A program made the translations under genes and the position numbers. Source: Spirogloea muscicola (lineage: Eukaryota > Streptophyta > Zygnematophyceae > Spirogloeales > Spirogloeaceae). Taken from it: a stretch of DNA of 64,000 nucleotides. The stretch covers positions 360,844 to 424,843 of the forward strand of contig WELB01000116.1 of NCBI GenBank assembly GCA_009602725.1, given 5' to 3'. The notes beneath the pieces are model-generated. The model did no database searches. It was not told the origin of the DNA and saw only the letters and a program-made list of their open reading frames with translations. Each line of letters begins with the position of its first letter. The first letter of the stretch is position 1. This document shows positions 9,916 through 20,735 of the stretch, in pieces.

Positions 9916-12900
9916 ATGTTCCTGCCGGGCAACGCCGCCGCCCGGCGCAAGGTCGACCTCGGCGGCCGCAGCTCCAGCCGGGTGCAGGACCGCCGCCAGC
10001 TCCTGGACACCGCCCGCGTCGAGCGCGAGCGCCGCCACAGGTCCCGCCTTGAGGCCAGGAGCGCACTCGTCATCCAGGTGCCCGCTGCCGCCTGCTCGCT
10101 GCTGCGGTGCGAAGGAGTTATGAAGTCAGACGTCATCAGCAGCCGACCAAGAACGACTGAGTCACAGTTGCAAGCGAGCCACCTCCCTGATGCATGCATC
10201 TCGTGTATTGTTGCCAGAGGTGCTGGAGAGGAAGGAGAGCTGTCGAATGCGAGCGGGATCAGATGCGCTTGAGCTGGCAGCAAGTGTATGGAGAGTTTGG
10301 CAACAGGGCAGACAGGTCGCAGAGCCTCTCTACTCCTGCCTCCAGTTGCTGCAGAGACTTGTGGGTGACCAGTGAGATAAGAATGGCACTTCCAGAGTTG
10401 CACTTGGCAATAGATCTGTTTGATAGCACGTGGGCACGGTACCAAACTATTATGGGACTATGCTGAGCTTTGACTTCTGCACTTCACGCCATTCTTACGC
10501 TGTCAGGCAAGGCGTGTGATTGTCAGCATCTGCTGGCTCCACTCGTTGACCTCCTCTCATCTATGACTGCCTCTCCAGTGACACTTGCCAGCTGTCGTGT
10601 AGCTCACACGGTTTCACCCTCGCTCGGCAGGTCCGCGCTGCAGGAACTGTCCGTTTTCCTGCCACAGCTACTCTTCTTCTGCCGACCCAATAACGAAGGG
10701 GATGTTGCTCGCCTTACTGCTGCCTGTCGTCTCACTCTTGGAGCCCTGCACGCTGGTGAGCCTCGTGGCTTTCAGCTTGTCACCACACATTCTGCTCTGG
10801 GGCTGCCTCTTCTGTTCACTCTGAGTTACAAGCGACATATTGAGCTGTATGTTCCGACCAACCTTACTTGGTCTGTGGTCATCCTGGTCACCTTTTGGCC
10901 TTTTATTTGTTCTCTCGTACAACCAGCTGCGGTGTTGCTGTTAACAGAGTCGAGCAGAGCTTTTTGTACCAAGCCTTATCCAGAGGTCCAGGGACTCGTT
11001 AATTGTCGAGTGACGAGGTTGGCGCTGCTCTGCTTGCAGTCTCTTGACCTCCAGAGGTGCTTTACTCAGCCCTGGCTTTGTTGTTCCTGCTGCTTACCTG
11101 TACTCTAACCTTGTGCTTTGAGTATGGCCGCGCTCTGCCTGTTATGTTGCAAGTGCCATGAGAGAGTACAGCTTGTATGCTTCACGAGCATTCTAAGCAT
11201 CTTGAGAGCTTGGCAATGGTGCACTGTTCGCCTCTACTTCTGTCCATCGCATCAAGATGCGCAGATATATGCAGCCTCTATTGTCTCTGATTGCCATGTT
11301 CTTACACGCTGCTGGTACTGCTACTGAGGTTCCTGCTGCAGGGTAGCAGCAAAAGGTGAGCTGCTTAGGACCTGGCGGTCTCATGAGCTTGGTGAAGGTG
11401 ATGAGAATGGAGCAGCAGTCCTTGTGGACGCCCTCCTTGCTCTGACGAGCCGGCAACCTTGGGCGAGCCATCTACTCAGAGTCCTAGGCAAAGGGGGAAT
11501 GTTTGGGCATCTTCGCAACCTTGTCCTGCTTCAGGTAAGCGAGTCTAGGGGAGTCGTCAAGGCAACATGCTGACCAAGGGATGTGAATGAGAGAGGGGGT
11601 TGGTGGGTAGGGGTTTTGGGGGCTGGGGATTTGGCTGGACCAGGTGTGGCAACGTAGGGAATGTGTGCAGGACAAATGTCCAGCTAGATTTGCTTAAATT
11701 GTCTAGCCTCGATGAGCAACATAATCAGTGCTCATAAGTGCGCTTCATGCAATCCAGGCTCTGGATACAGTGCCAAAAATAGAACTTGAAGTGGATGTCA
11801 CAGTGGTGGAGCATGCCATGCTGTTGCTAGCAGCTCGCTATGTTCGTGAGATTGAACAAGGTCAGCACGAGGAGCCAGGCGGCCAGATTGCCCTGCTGGA
11901 TGACATCCCCATGCAACTCATGTCCATACCCTTCCTGAGATGGCAACGATTTCCACCACGAGAGGTGAATACTGCATCCGCAAACACTTGTCTTTGGCAC
12001 TGCTTGGGAGCCCAGGTTAGGCGTTGCTTGTTCGTGGAAAGAGTTACATGCACACCTGATGATATAGCTCCTTGATATTGGCACATTGATGGTGCAGCTA
12101 CTGTGGTTGTCTGCTGAAGATTTGCTGGTTCGTTGCTGCAGGAAGAATTGTGGATGCGTCTGTGGAGGTATTCTGTATATAGGCTGCATAACAGCCTCCC
12201 TGAGATCGATCAGGCCCTGCCTCCATCTACATCTCCTGACGTGCCCTCTGGCGCATGCCTCCTCGGCAATCTTGTATCCATGTGTGGTCTCGTCTTTTCA
12301 CGTGGCTTCAGTGCTGCTTCCCTGGTTCGTCCGTCTACCCGAGTTGCCATTGAAATGAGTTGCTGCTTGAGCTGCTGCTCAGCGCATTTCTTTGCCGTTA
12401 CCACGGCTGCTGAGTGAGGTTATTTGGCTGCTCCACATGTGGTGGAGGAGCTGCAGAGACACAACCTCACTTGTAGGCCTTGTCTGATGTTGCTGCCTTG
12501 TCACAGACGGTTGAGGCAACTATGTTCTCAGTGATTGCTGTCCATCTGCTTGAAGGCGTTCAAGCTCAAAGCTCGGCACCTGGCGAATCCAATTTTGATG
12601 GTATGAAAGCACATATGAAAGTGCATGCAATTTGCAAGGCTTAACTTGCTGACAGCACCGGAATCACCTTGACGAGTTTTGCTGTCCATCGTGCTTTGCA
12701 CAGGACCAATCTGGGATGATTCTATTGAGCTAGTGGCGCTCAGGCAACTCAATCCTGCCCTTGAGGTTCAACTCAGTCAACTGGGCAGTCCAGAAGTTCT
12801 CCACCACCTTGTGAGTAAGAGTTGGCGTCATCCACCCCAGCAATGCCATCCTACTATCATTTTCAATTCTCCAATTTCAGAGTCTAATTTATGTCCCATA

Positions 12901-15900
12901 GCCTGCTGCTGCTTGAACACAAGATTGACACTGATGGAGATGTCCTTGTCACAGGTTGTCAATGCTGTGCCCGATTCCCCAGTGGGCGAGCTATCGCTTG
13001 GTGTCCTCAAATCAAATCCAGAGAGAATATGGAAGAGCAACAGCATTGTAGCACTATGTGCATTGCTGCACACATCCATGACGTTGTTTCCCAAGCAGAG
13101 ATCGCACATTCTGACAGCGCTCGCATACTCTGCAAACCTTGTCCCCCGCTTGTGGCGGCACATGAGGGCCTGCCATTTGGGGCAATGTTGGCCAACATGC
13201 CAGCAGCTTGAAGGCAGCTACGTTGATGGTGAGCTCGGGCATCTACTGCCTTTGGCTGTTTTCTGTCCAGTGTACAGGTGCACACAGAGCCCTTTCGCTG
13301 TGAGTTTTGATTGCTCAGCGAGCATATCTAGGGTGCTCGAGTATGAGATGCTGCAGGCATGGCTTGCTGCCAAATTTCTTTGCAGTTGCATATCTTCAAT
13401 GTCGTCCCTCTAGGACTTGAATGCTCTGCAGCGAAGTTTTGTATGAGATCCTGAGTCTCAGTGGTTGCACTTTACCATGTACCAGTTACATGCTGCTCAC
13501 TGTGGACAACGAGGAATTCTATGAGCAGCAGAAACCACTTGCCCATGAAGACCTTCGCCTCCTAATTGTCATCTTGAAGAAGGTAGTACATGGACGGCTT
13601 CACTGCTGCCCATGCTGGGTTCTTATGTGCATTTGAATTCTTCTGTCTCACACTCAGATCGTCTGCTGACCTAGTAGGTGCATTTTGCAGGCTGTTTGGC
13701 AGCTTCTGTGGATTGAGAGCACACGATCCGTGCCTGCGGGCACGAACAAACAGCCTCACCACCAATCGAAGCCAATAGAGCCACCGCCATCCACGTTGCC
13801 TTTAACAACACTCTCAGTGCAGGCCCTCAAGCGCCATGTCAGCACTGTTGCAGCAAGGCTCCTAGCTGAGGTACTTCTTTCAGCATCTTGCCGCTGTATT
13901 TCCGTGTGTTGCCTATAACGTCTCCTTTTTGGTCTGTGTTTCCTCGCATCTTGCAAATTGTGAGCACGTCCATTGGTACTCATGGCTTGCATTACTGTAC
14001 TTGTCTGAACCAGCATATACATTCGTTTGTCGTTTTGCAGCTTCACGATAGGAACAGCCGGAGAGAATTCGCCAAGCCAGAGGAGTTCCATGCTCGAGCT
14101 GACGTGGACGAGAATTTCATAACTCAGGTCTTATATTTGTACTCAATGTGTGCAACTCAGAAGTAGCATTGCTCCTTCCCTTCAGAAAGTGCTAAGAAGG
14201 AGGAAGTTGCTCCCCTAAGAAGTCAGATTTTATTTGTGAGTACACATCACTGTTAAGATAACACTCTTTCTCGCTAGTCAGGTTGGAGGTGCTGCAAGTG
14301 AGATCCTGATGAAGGCTCCGTTCCTAATACCCTTCACTGACAGAGTCCGCATTTACCTTGTAAGCAGCTGGCAGCTCTCTCAGCTGGCAGCTTTTCCCCC
14401 CCTGGTTTGGGTCCTGCAAATGGCATTGGTGGTTTTCTTGCCTTGTTGCAGCATCTGCCAAGGAAGGAAGTCCCCTTAACAGCATTGTTGGTTGAGCAGA
14501 TGCAGCTAGAAGAATCAAGAGCAAGGGAAAGCGAGGCCAGGGCCCCACTTCGGAGGGGTTTGCGGCTGAACATAAGGAGAAATGCCATAGTGCTCGACAG
14601 TTATCACCAATTGCACAACCAGCCAGCCAACATCCTTCGTGGAACGGTACTGATATCTGTGACTTGTCTCCATCTTTCAATGGGCTATAGATTTGTTCTA
14701 CCCGAACTACTGGCATGATATCTGATTGCTTGCTGCTTGGACCCTTGGACCCTTTGTCAGATAAGGATTCAATACACCAATGAGCTAGGCGCCGAGGAGG
14801 TTGGCGTTGACGGAGGAGGCCTCTTCAAGGATTGGATTGAGAATATAACCAAAACAGCATTTGATGTCCAGTATGGCCTTTTCAAGGTAGCAATGGCTCA
14901 AGTCTCGCGCAGTTGCCCATACTCGCAAGATGAAGTACATGCAACTGTGATGCTGGTTGCTTAGATGGTCTATTGTGTATGCAGGAGACATCAGATCACC
15001 GGCTCTATCCCAATCCAGCTTCCTACCAGGTTCCAGATCACCTCAATTACTTCGATTTTCTTGGAAGCATTCTTGGCAAGGTGGGCGTGTCACCTTTACC
15101 TTGTGCCAAGTACCTGCACTGCACCACAGACTTCCACAGCATAATAGATGAAGGTGTGTGTCCTCAAGCAAACATTACCTTCATGCGCGTCCTAACACGT
15201 TCTTCTCCTGTGCAAGTCGTGCAGGCAATGTATGAAGGCATCCTTGTGGACATTCCATTTGCGACGTTCTTCCTCAGCAAGCTGCGCAACAAGTAGGAAA
15301 GAGTGGGAGAGAAGATAGGTGTACAAGTTGTGCAGCTGATGTGGGGTCTTTTATGGGGCATGTTGACCTGCTACTGCTCCTTCTGGGTATTCATGTTGCA
15401 TTTACATGCCATGCTGTGGGGCTTGCAGTCACGTCATTCAACAATGCAGTGCTGCTTTGTCTGCAGATACAATTACCTCCATGATCTGCCTTCCTTGGAT
15501 CCTGAGCTATACCACAGCCTTCTTTTCTTGAAGGTGACCTGGTCTTTTCTTTCATCCAAGCACTGCAAAGCTTGCCTCTTGTTTTCAGCTGCAGTGAAGT
15601 CAAGGCTTGTCTTCAGGCTTGCATTTGAATGAGCCCAAACGGTAGTATGAAGCGATGGCCTCATTGTAGGCCCTTGTCTCTGTGTGTTGGACAGCACTAT
15701 GATGGCAACATCGAAGACCTTGGACTTTACTTTGTGGTGGAGAACAATGAGTTTGGTGAGCGGATGGAGACGGATCTGATTCCAAATGGGAGAAATGTGC
15801 CAGTCACAAGCGAGAATCGCATTCGATATATTTGGCTTGTGGCCAATCACCGTCTCAATACGCAGGTCAGTCATTCAAATGCTGCAGCTGGCATATTTGA

Positions 15901-16939
15901 GCCGTATTGGCGTGTGGCTTGCCGCACGCCAGACACTTTTTATCTGCCCTCTGTTGTTGCACGGTATCCCTCGTGTGCAGTTTGCCTTTCTGAGTACCAG
16001 AGGTTACATCACACTGAAGCAATCTAATTGGCATGGGTGCAGATTAGGCAGCAAAGTGCCGCGTTTCTGCAGGGCTTCCAACGCCTGATAGAGCCAGATT
16101 GGATGGCAATGTTTGACGAGCATGAACTGCAGATCCTCATATCTGGATCTCGAGGTGGTTGGGATAGTGCAGATCTTTGCCAAAATACCAACTACGCGGG
16201 AGGGTATCATCAGGTTGCTTTGCCACTTTTGCTTTTTCCTATGAGAAGGGTTGTGTATCCTGCGGTTGATTGTATGTCCTCAACCCGCTCCTATGACGAA
16301 GTAGTGCAAGTTGTGAGTTGCGTGACTCCTTGTGCTGTGGGCAGAATCACTGGGTCATTGGTTGGTTCTGGGAGGTGGTGGATAAGATGGACTCACAGCT
16401 GCGTGGCAAGCTGCTCAAATTTGTGACTGGCTGCTCTCGTGGGCCCCTTCTGGGCTTCAAGCACCTGGAGCCTGCTTTCTGTATACAGAGGTGAGACAAT
16501 ACTGATAAGTAGGACCTTCAGCTGTTGCTTAAGTCTAAGGACTTCTCTGTTAGATAGCATTTGCAGCAGGTACTGGTCTTATACCTCAGGCTATACACTA
16601 GCTTTTCATTGTTGATGCTTGCACAGAGCTTCGGCAGACGAGACTGCAGATGGACCCATGGACCGCTTGCCGACTGCGGCAACCTGCATGAACCTCCTGA
16701 AGCTGCCTGCATACAAGAGGTTTGTGACCTTTGCCTTGGTGGAAGATCAGCTGAGCTCTTGCATTGAATCATCAAGCAGTGCCTGCATCGGACTTGATAG
16801 TGCGTCAGAGCAGCAGAGTAAGCAGATCGACAAATGGTGAACTCTGACTACAGTGCGAGCTTGGTGCTGCAGCAAGGAGAACCTTGAGGACAAACTGCTG
16901 TATGCCATCAACGCGGCAGCTGGATTTGACCTGAGCTGA
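9916..16939 (+). CDS. UPL6: HECT E3 ubiquitin ligase, UPL6 type
   Basis: HECT ligases take ubiquitin from an E2 onto a cysteine and pass it to a substrate. Exon 1 (9916-10077) begins MFLPGNAAARRKVDLGGRSS, close to Arabidopsis UPL6 and leading into an IQ-like basic helix. Middle exons carry LPLAVFCPVY (about 13250), VDNEEFYEQQKPL (about 13500) and AVWQLLW (about 13690). The HECT domain runs over many exons: APFLIPFTDRVRIYL (14318), YTNELGAEEVGVDGGGLFKD (14770), LYPNPASYQVPD (15000), AMYEGILVDIPFATFFLSKL (15225), YNYLHDLPSLDPELYHSLL (15470), NIEDLGLYFV (15705), LISGSRGGWD (16135), TNYAGGYH (16185) and FVTGCSRGPLLGFKHLEPAF (16420). The catalytic cysteine lies in LPTAATCMNLLKLP at about 16685. 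It ends AINAAAGFDLS, as in the family, with TGA at 16937-16939. About 20 short introns interrupt it; exact exon borders between 10.1 and 13.2 kb were not resolved. Confidence 0.88.
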
Positions 16940-17995
16940 TGTAGTAGCTGGCAGCCAGCTTCGTAGCTCGTCTCGTTGACTGTGTTGCGTATACGTCTGG
17001 CTAGAGTAGCAATTTCTGTACAGATGTCTTGACTAAGGCGGCCTCAACTGTTCGCCTGATTCTTTCATTCTTACAGGTAGTCTCTCCACAAGACCCTGTG
17101 TTTGAGCACATGATTGACAGGCAGCTCACTCAGGGGTCATCTTTGGGCTAGTTTGTGTTGCAAGGTTGTCAAGCAGACTGTCAGTGTCTACTGTTTATTG
17201 AACCGTGCGCAGCACTGGGCATCCAATCTCTAGCTTGGGTGCTTTTCAACCCCTGCCGCAGTGTTCTTGTCTTGTATCACTCTGACCCTGTTTATCTCAC
17301 CGGGCTGGCCTTCACAACCATTGTCTCCTTGGGCATCGCTTTGTGTAGCCGCATCCTTTGAATGTTGTCCATTAACAGCTTTCCGACTCAGCTTGGCCTC
17401 CCTTCATTTTCATCACATCGCGCGCCCTCTCTCCTTTGGAGGAGCTCTGCTCCGCCACAGCAGAGTGGGCTGGGTTGAGACAGCAGTAGCGGCTTTCAGG
17501 AATCCAAGCTCTTCTAAGGGGGCGAGAGAAAACTGAAAGCCAGCCTTGAAAGATTGTACAAGGTCCGAAGAAGGCGGAAACAAAGCTCATCCACACAGGA
17601 CGAGGCCGTGAAAAGCCAGCCGGAGAAGAATGGGCCGGAAAGTGCCAACTGCCGGAGGACCGGGAAGGGAAAAGGGCGTGTGATGCGCATGGGAAGAAAG
17701 GGAGGCCAATTGTAGCTAACACACTATTCAGGTGAGGAGCAGCTGTACCAGTGTTAGGCTGTGGCTGTAGACCCTTTTCGGCCCTAGTCCATCCATTCGG
17801 CCCTAGTCCATCAGACAGTATGACTTTACCAGTAGAGGGCGATGGCGGTGATTGGCCAGCCCCAAAAAATACTGCACAGATATTTAATCTCTTAGTACAA
17901 TAAAATAGGGAGCAATAGCAGCCACAAGGGGCCTAGTCCGTTCATCTTGGGTACATTCTTTCTCTGGGCTGGCCTATCACAGCCTCCGCCCTCTG
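16940..17995. repeat. UPL6 3' flank followed by LINE-tail and hairpin repeats
   Basis: From 16940 to about 17290 no gene or repeat is recognised. From about 17300 hairpin-family phrases appear: ccgggctggccttcacaacc (17300), a ggcctccctt...cgcgcgccc tail (17397-17430), and units with gccagcc in the opposite sense at 17530-17620, 17850-17870 and 17965-17990. These are short decayed tails; no coding sequence is supported. Confidence 0.55.
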
Positions 17996-18041
17996 ATTCA
18001 TTATTCAAGACTGATACCTTCAACCACTCAGACATCCATCC
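17996..18041 (-). pseudogene. trnS-UGA: 5' half of mitochondrial tRNA-Ser(UGA)
   Basis: The minus strand reads GGATGGATGTCTGAGTGG followed by TTGAAGG, matching the acceptor and D arms of plant mitochondrial tRNA-Ser(UGA). The anticodon region CTTGAA is present; the long variable arm, T arm and 3' acceptor are missing. Confidence 0.7.
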
Positions 18042-18044
18042 AGA

Positions 18045-18124
18045 TATAGGTAGAGGGTTTCGAAGCCCCATGAAATATCACAAGAACCTAAATCTAGCAT
18101 GTCTACCAATTCCACCATCCCCGC
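18045..18124 (-). pseudogene. trnL-UAG: Mitochondrial tRNA-Leu(UAG), decayed
   Basis: The minus strand starts GCGGGGATGGTGGAATTGG and continues TAGACATGC, with anticodon loop TTTAGGT and a T-loop-like GCTTCGAAAC. The 5' acceptor strand GCGGGGA has no matching 3' strand, so the tRNA cannot fold fully. The match is to the class-II leucine tRNA with a variable arm. Confidence 0.7.
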
Positions 18125-18127
18125 CTG

Positions 18128-18195
18128 CGTGTAACAGGGCTTGGAGCCTGCGACCATTAGACGATGAGATTAGAGGCCCAATGCTTTGCCAACCG
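18128..18195 (-). pseudogene. tRNA-like remnant, identity unclear
   Basis: Between the Leu and Met remnants the minus strand carries GGTCGCAGG and then CCTGT, a T-arm-like stem, preceded by CTCATCG, which could be a Met-type anticodon loop (CAT). The D arm is not convincing. It probably belongs to the same mitochondrial tRNA cluster. Confidence 0.35.
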
Positions 18196-18217
18196 AAATA
18201 TATACCCGTTAGTAACA

Positions 18218-18290
18218 GTAGGTTATAGGGCTCGAATCTGTAATGTCACCATCATGAGCGGTGCGTTTGATTCAGTCATTCTATAAGCCC
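18218..18290 (-). pseudogene. trnM-CAU: Mitochondrial elongator tRNA-Met(CAU), decayed
   Basis: The minus strand begins GGGCTTATAG and contains TCAAACGCACCGCTCATGAT, then ATTCGAGCCC. These match the plant mitochondrial elongator tRNA-Met through acceptor, anticodon (CAT) and T loop. The 3' acceptor strand is degraded. Confidence 0.75.
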
Positions 18291-18389
18291 TTAGTGAGCA
18301 TTTCATTGGAAAAGTCTTTGAAGATAATTCGAAAGTCCTAGAATACTCGGAGTGATATTAATCAACATGTGCCCGAGATAAGTATATTT

Positions 18390-18490
18390 CTATTCTTAAA
18401 AACATCAGAGCAATTGCTTCAGTCAAAGCAAAACCAAGATTAGCATATTCGATTCATTCTTTAGCCAATGATGGGGTTTTTGATACTGAC
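18390..18490 (-). pseudogene. atp9: C-terminal fragment of mitochondrial atp9
   Basis: The minus strand translates to PSLAKE and then [14 protein letters not shown], the conserved second helix of ATP synthase subunit c (family text [24 protein letters not shown]). The glutamate of TEAIAL, which carries protons in the family, is retained. The reading frame is interrupted and the N-terminal helix is absent. Confidence 0.75.
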
Positions 18491-18709
18491 GTAACTAAGA
18501 TCTTGTTCTTCTTGTTTCGACAACTGTATTAAGACTTTAAGATGTGAAGTCACTGGAGATACCTATTACTTGATTTCGTAGCTCTATATACCTTTCTTTT
18601 GTGATGCATTCTTATATATTGGAACAAGCTACTCTAAGAATGACTCTTGGAATCTGTGGTACTACAGCTGTAGTTATTATATATTGTACAACAGGTTTAT
18701 TACCCTTTC

Positions 18710-18792
18710 AGGAAAGGCAGGATTTGAACCTAAGTAGAAACAAGTTGACAGACTTACAATTTGCCGCTTTCAACCACTCAGGCCACTCTCCC
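18710..18792 (-). pseudogene. trnY-GUA: Mitochondrial tRNA-Tyr(GUA), nearly full length
   Basis: The minus strand starts GGGAGAGTGGCC and reads TGAGTGGTTGAAAGC, with anticodon GTA in TTGTAAG, a class-II-length variable arm and GGTTCAAATCC as the T arm. The 3' acceptor strand CTTTCCT pairs with GGGAGAG using G-U pairs. The anticodon stem is degenerate, so a functional tRNA is unlikely. Confidence 0.7.
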
Positions 18793-18862
18793 TATGCCTT
18801 TGTCGAGGCTCGATGAGGGCCTTCGTGGAGCGTCGAGACAACCTCCTGATTCTTCAATTTTC

Positions 18863-18934
18863 TGCATTTTACAGGATTTGACCTGTGGCCTTCATTGGGA
18901 AGATTGTTGCTCTTTCAATCTGAACTAAGAATGC
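18863..18934 (-). pseudogene. tRNA remnant, 72 nt, anticodon uncertain (Gly-UCC or Trp-CCA)
   Basis: The minus strand begins GCATTCTTAGTTCAG and ends CCTGTAAAATGCA. Six of seven acceptor pairs form, the D stem GTTC/GAGC fits only in part, and the T stem ACAGG/CCTGT is perfect around a loop one base short. The anticodon stem does not pair; the loop reads CTTCCCA. It resembles mitochondrial tRNA-Trp at its 5' end. Confidence 0.5.
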
Positions 18935-18964
18935 AACCATAAAGCTTTAAGATGAACTCCGTTT

Positions 18965-19275
18965 CTCAACTTAGTTCTCGAGATTTTCGTATTGCTTATT
19001 CTGAATTAGTGAAAGAAATGCGCGAATTCCTTCTATTATCCATATGACTTCTGTGTGTTTGACTTCTAAGCAAATCATTCTCGTCAATGAAGAAAAGTAT
19101 ATCATTGCTCTAATTTCTTGGGTTCTCTTTGCATAAGAGAGAGCTTTTCGAGACACAGTAATTGCTACTTTCAAAGCAAGAAATCCATCTTTCCTGTCTG
19201 AGTTTCAACGATCTATGAGCTCTCAAGAAGCTCTAAAATCTGAATTTGATTGCTCAACACCATTTGCGAAGTAAT
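18965..19275 (+). pseudogene. atp4: Probable mitochondrial atp4 (ymf39) remnant
   Basis: Pieces in more than one frame read LSSRDFRIAYSELVKEMREF, VNEEKYIIALISWVLF and ARNPSFLSEFQRSMSS. The central NEE...I...F pattern recalls the membrane segment of plant mitochondrial ATP4. Stops and frame changes interrupt it. The assignment is by eye and weaker than those for cox1 and atp9. Confidence 0.5.
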
Positions 19276-19639
19276 AGCTTGTGTACAAGCAGACAAATGA
19301 TAGGAGAATCATGTTAATCTATATTTCAACTTAGTGGGCCCAGATGTAAGACAACATGTGGCCCCTTCGACCTTCTGTCAGTTCTTATCGGGCTGGCTTT
19401 CCACAGCCCTTGCCCCCATTGGGAGAGCCACTTCTTCTTAAGACAACAGTACATGGGCAGACATCACACAAATAGAACAAGACCTTCCGGCTTTGCTTGT
19501 TTCAAGACAACATGTTAGCCGATTTTCACAAAAAGATGGATTCCTTCGGGGCTGTGTGCGTAAGCAATTCTATTTCTCATATCACGTAAAATTCAACTAA
19601 ACAAGTTCAAGAAAGGATTGCACTGCTGAAGACTAGTAA

Positions 19640-19930
19640 CATATGCTTTCAAACGAATGATAGTGCGCAGAGGTGGCTCTTCTCTACCAGCTACAAGGAT
19701 ATTTGTACCTTGTATGTAATTTTGGTGCTATTGCAGGAATTACGGGTACAGGCTTATCTCATTTGATTCGTATGGAATAAGCACAAACTTGGGAATCAGG
19801 TGTTCGGCGGTATAATCAGTTGTACAGTGTGTTGATGACAGCTCATGCTTATTTGATGTTTATCTAGTAGTTATGCACTCTATGGTTGGTGGATTGGGTA
19901 ATTTGTTGTTCCTATCTTGATATGGAGCCC
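19640..19930 (+). pseudogene. cox1: 5' fragment of mitochondrial cox1
   Basis: Pieces read RWLFSTSYKDICTLYVI, FGAIAGITGTGLSHLIRME, QLYSVLMTAHAYLMF and MVGGLGNLLF, in the order of the cytochrome oxidase subunit 1 N-terminus (RWLFSTNHKDIGTLY...FGAIAG...HNQLYNV..TAHAFLM...GGFGNW). Several frame changes and stops break it. It ends at the tandem-repeat block. Confidence 0.8.
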
Positions 19931-19951
19931 AGAAACGGCATTTCCTCCCCT

Positions 19952-20030
19952 AGACTTCTAGGACCGCTAGGACCACTAGGACCGCTAGGACCGCCTAGAC
20001 CGCCAAGACCGCCTAGACTGCCAAGGCCAC
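19952..20030 (+). repeat. 9-bp tandem repeat
   Basis: About eight units of the form CTAGGACCG, drifting to CTAGACCGC and CAAGACCGC toward the right, lie directly after the cox1 remnant. The in-frame peptide is a simple Gly-Pro-Leu repeat and not evidence of a gene. Confidence 0.9.
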
Positions 20031-20164
20031 GGTCTGTCGGTACCTTGCTTGCATCCTTGGGCGGCTTTCCCATCAGCCCTCCTCCAAGGCTTCCTAGGCC
20101 TCCCTTCTCCCTTGAACAACATCAGTGTCTTATCACTACCACCATCTGTGGATTTTACTAAGTT

Positions 20165-20345
20165 CTGCTTTAGTGGAAAGAGAGAAAGGCGCGCGGGGCG
20201 CATGAAATGAAAAGGGAGGCCAATTCAAACCAATACACAGTTCAAGCAGAGGCGAGTGCAAAGTAAACAAGGCTACATAATACAGAGACCTAAACTAAGG
20301 TGCCTAAGGTGACATTAGTACCCACGGGAGAGCACAAACAAATCT
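20165..20345 (-). repeat. Solo LINE tail, variant with tgtcaccttaggcacc
   Basis: This is the reverse complement of 4970-5110: on the minus strand it starts at the ccgtgggtac end of the LINE ORF and runs through the caccttag and ggcctccctt phrases to gcgcgcc. It is upstream of the LSF2 gene. Confidence 0.75.
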
Positions 20346-20523
20346 GACAAGCTAGCTTGGGGAGCTGGAGCGCCGCAAAGTGGAAAGTGGGTTGCTGGTA
20401 CTGGATGGACAATACATCCTCCATCCAGCGGTATTGCAAGTCCATTCAGGTGGATATAGCATACTTATAGTCTACCTACTTGTCAGGAAAGATTGGGTTT
20501 TGCAGGGAGCGTCGGCTCGATTG

Positions 20524-20582
20524 CGGTGGGGGGAGGGGTGGGGAGGAGGGGGGGAGGAGGGAGGGGAGGAGGGAGGTGGGGA
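20524..20582 (+). promoter_or_regulatory. Purine-rich G-run tract upstream of LSF2
   Basis: Nearly 60 bases of G and A with more than ten runs of three or more G lie about 150-210 bases upstream of the LSF2 ATG. The composition allows G-quadruplex or triplex structure. A single unresolved base follows at 20611. Confidence 0.6.
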
Positions 20583-20735
20583 CAGGCAGCAGTGGTTCCG
20601 GCTCCTCCACNGCCTGCCGAGGCCTCGCCCCGGTCGGCGGCCTCAGCCGCATGGGCCCTGGCAGCCCGGCGCGGCGGCGCCCTTCCGTGCCTGCCGAGGC
20701 GCCTCGAAGCCCCTGCGCCTCGCCGGCTGCGCGCC

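Larger units (their letters stand above)
17996..19930. other. Nuclear insert of mitochondrial DNA (NUMT), rearranged
   Basis: This AT-richer block differs sharply in composition from the GC-rich repeats around it. It carries decayed copies of mitochondrial genes: tRNA-Ser(UGA), tRNA-Leu(UAG), tRNA-Met(CAU), tRNA-Tyr(GUA), another tRNA, atp9 (minus strand), a probable atp4 (plus) and the start of cox1 (plus). Protein remnants are out of frame or stopped. A LINE hairpin unit (19380-19440) sits between the atp4 and cox1 parts, so the insert is older than at least that event or was joined with it. The stretches 18500-18705 and 19440-19640 look organellar by base composition but were not assigned. 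Confidence 0.8.

Noticed and set aside
18710-18934. Functional nuclear tRNA genes for Tyr and a second amino acid
   Set aside because: Anticodon stems do not pair, T loops are altered, and both sit in an organellar insert of decayed genes.
17996-19930. Chloroplast origin of the organellar insert
   Set aside because: cox1 and atp9 (and probably atp4) are mitochondrial genes and the Met and Ser tRNA text fits mitochondrial forms.
20493-20735. LSF2 start at an upstream in-frame ATG (20493)
   Set aside because: The intervening frame is mostly Gly/Arg from the G-run tract and crosses an N; the ATG at 20736 has a better context. A transit peptide upstream remains possible.
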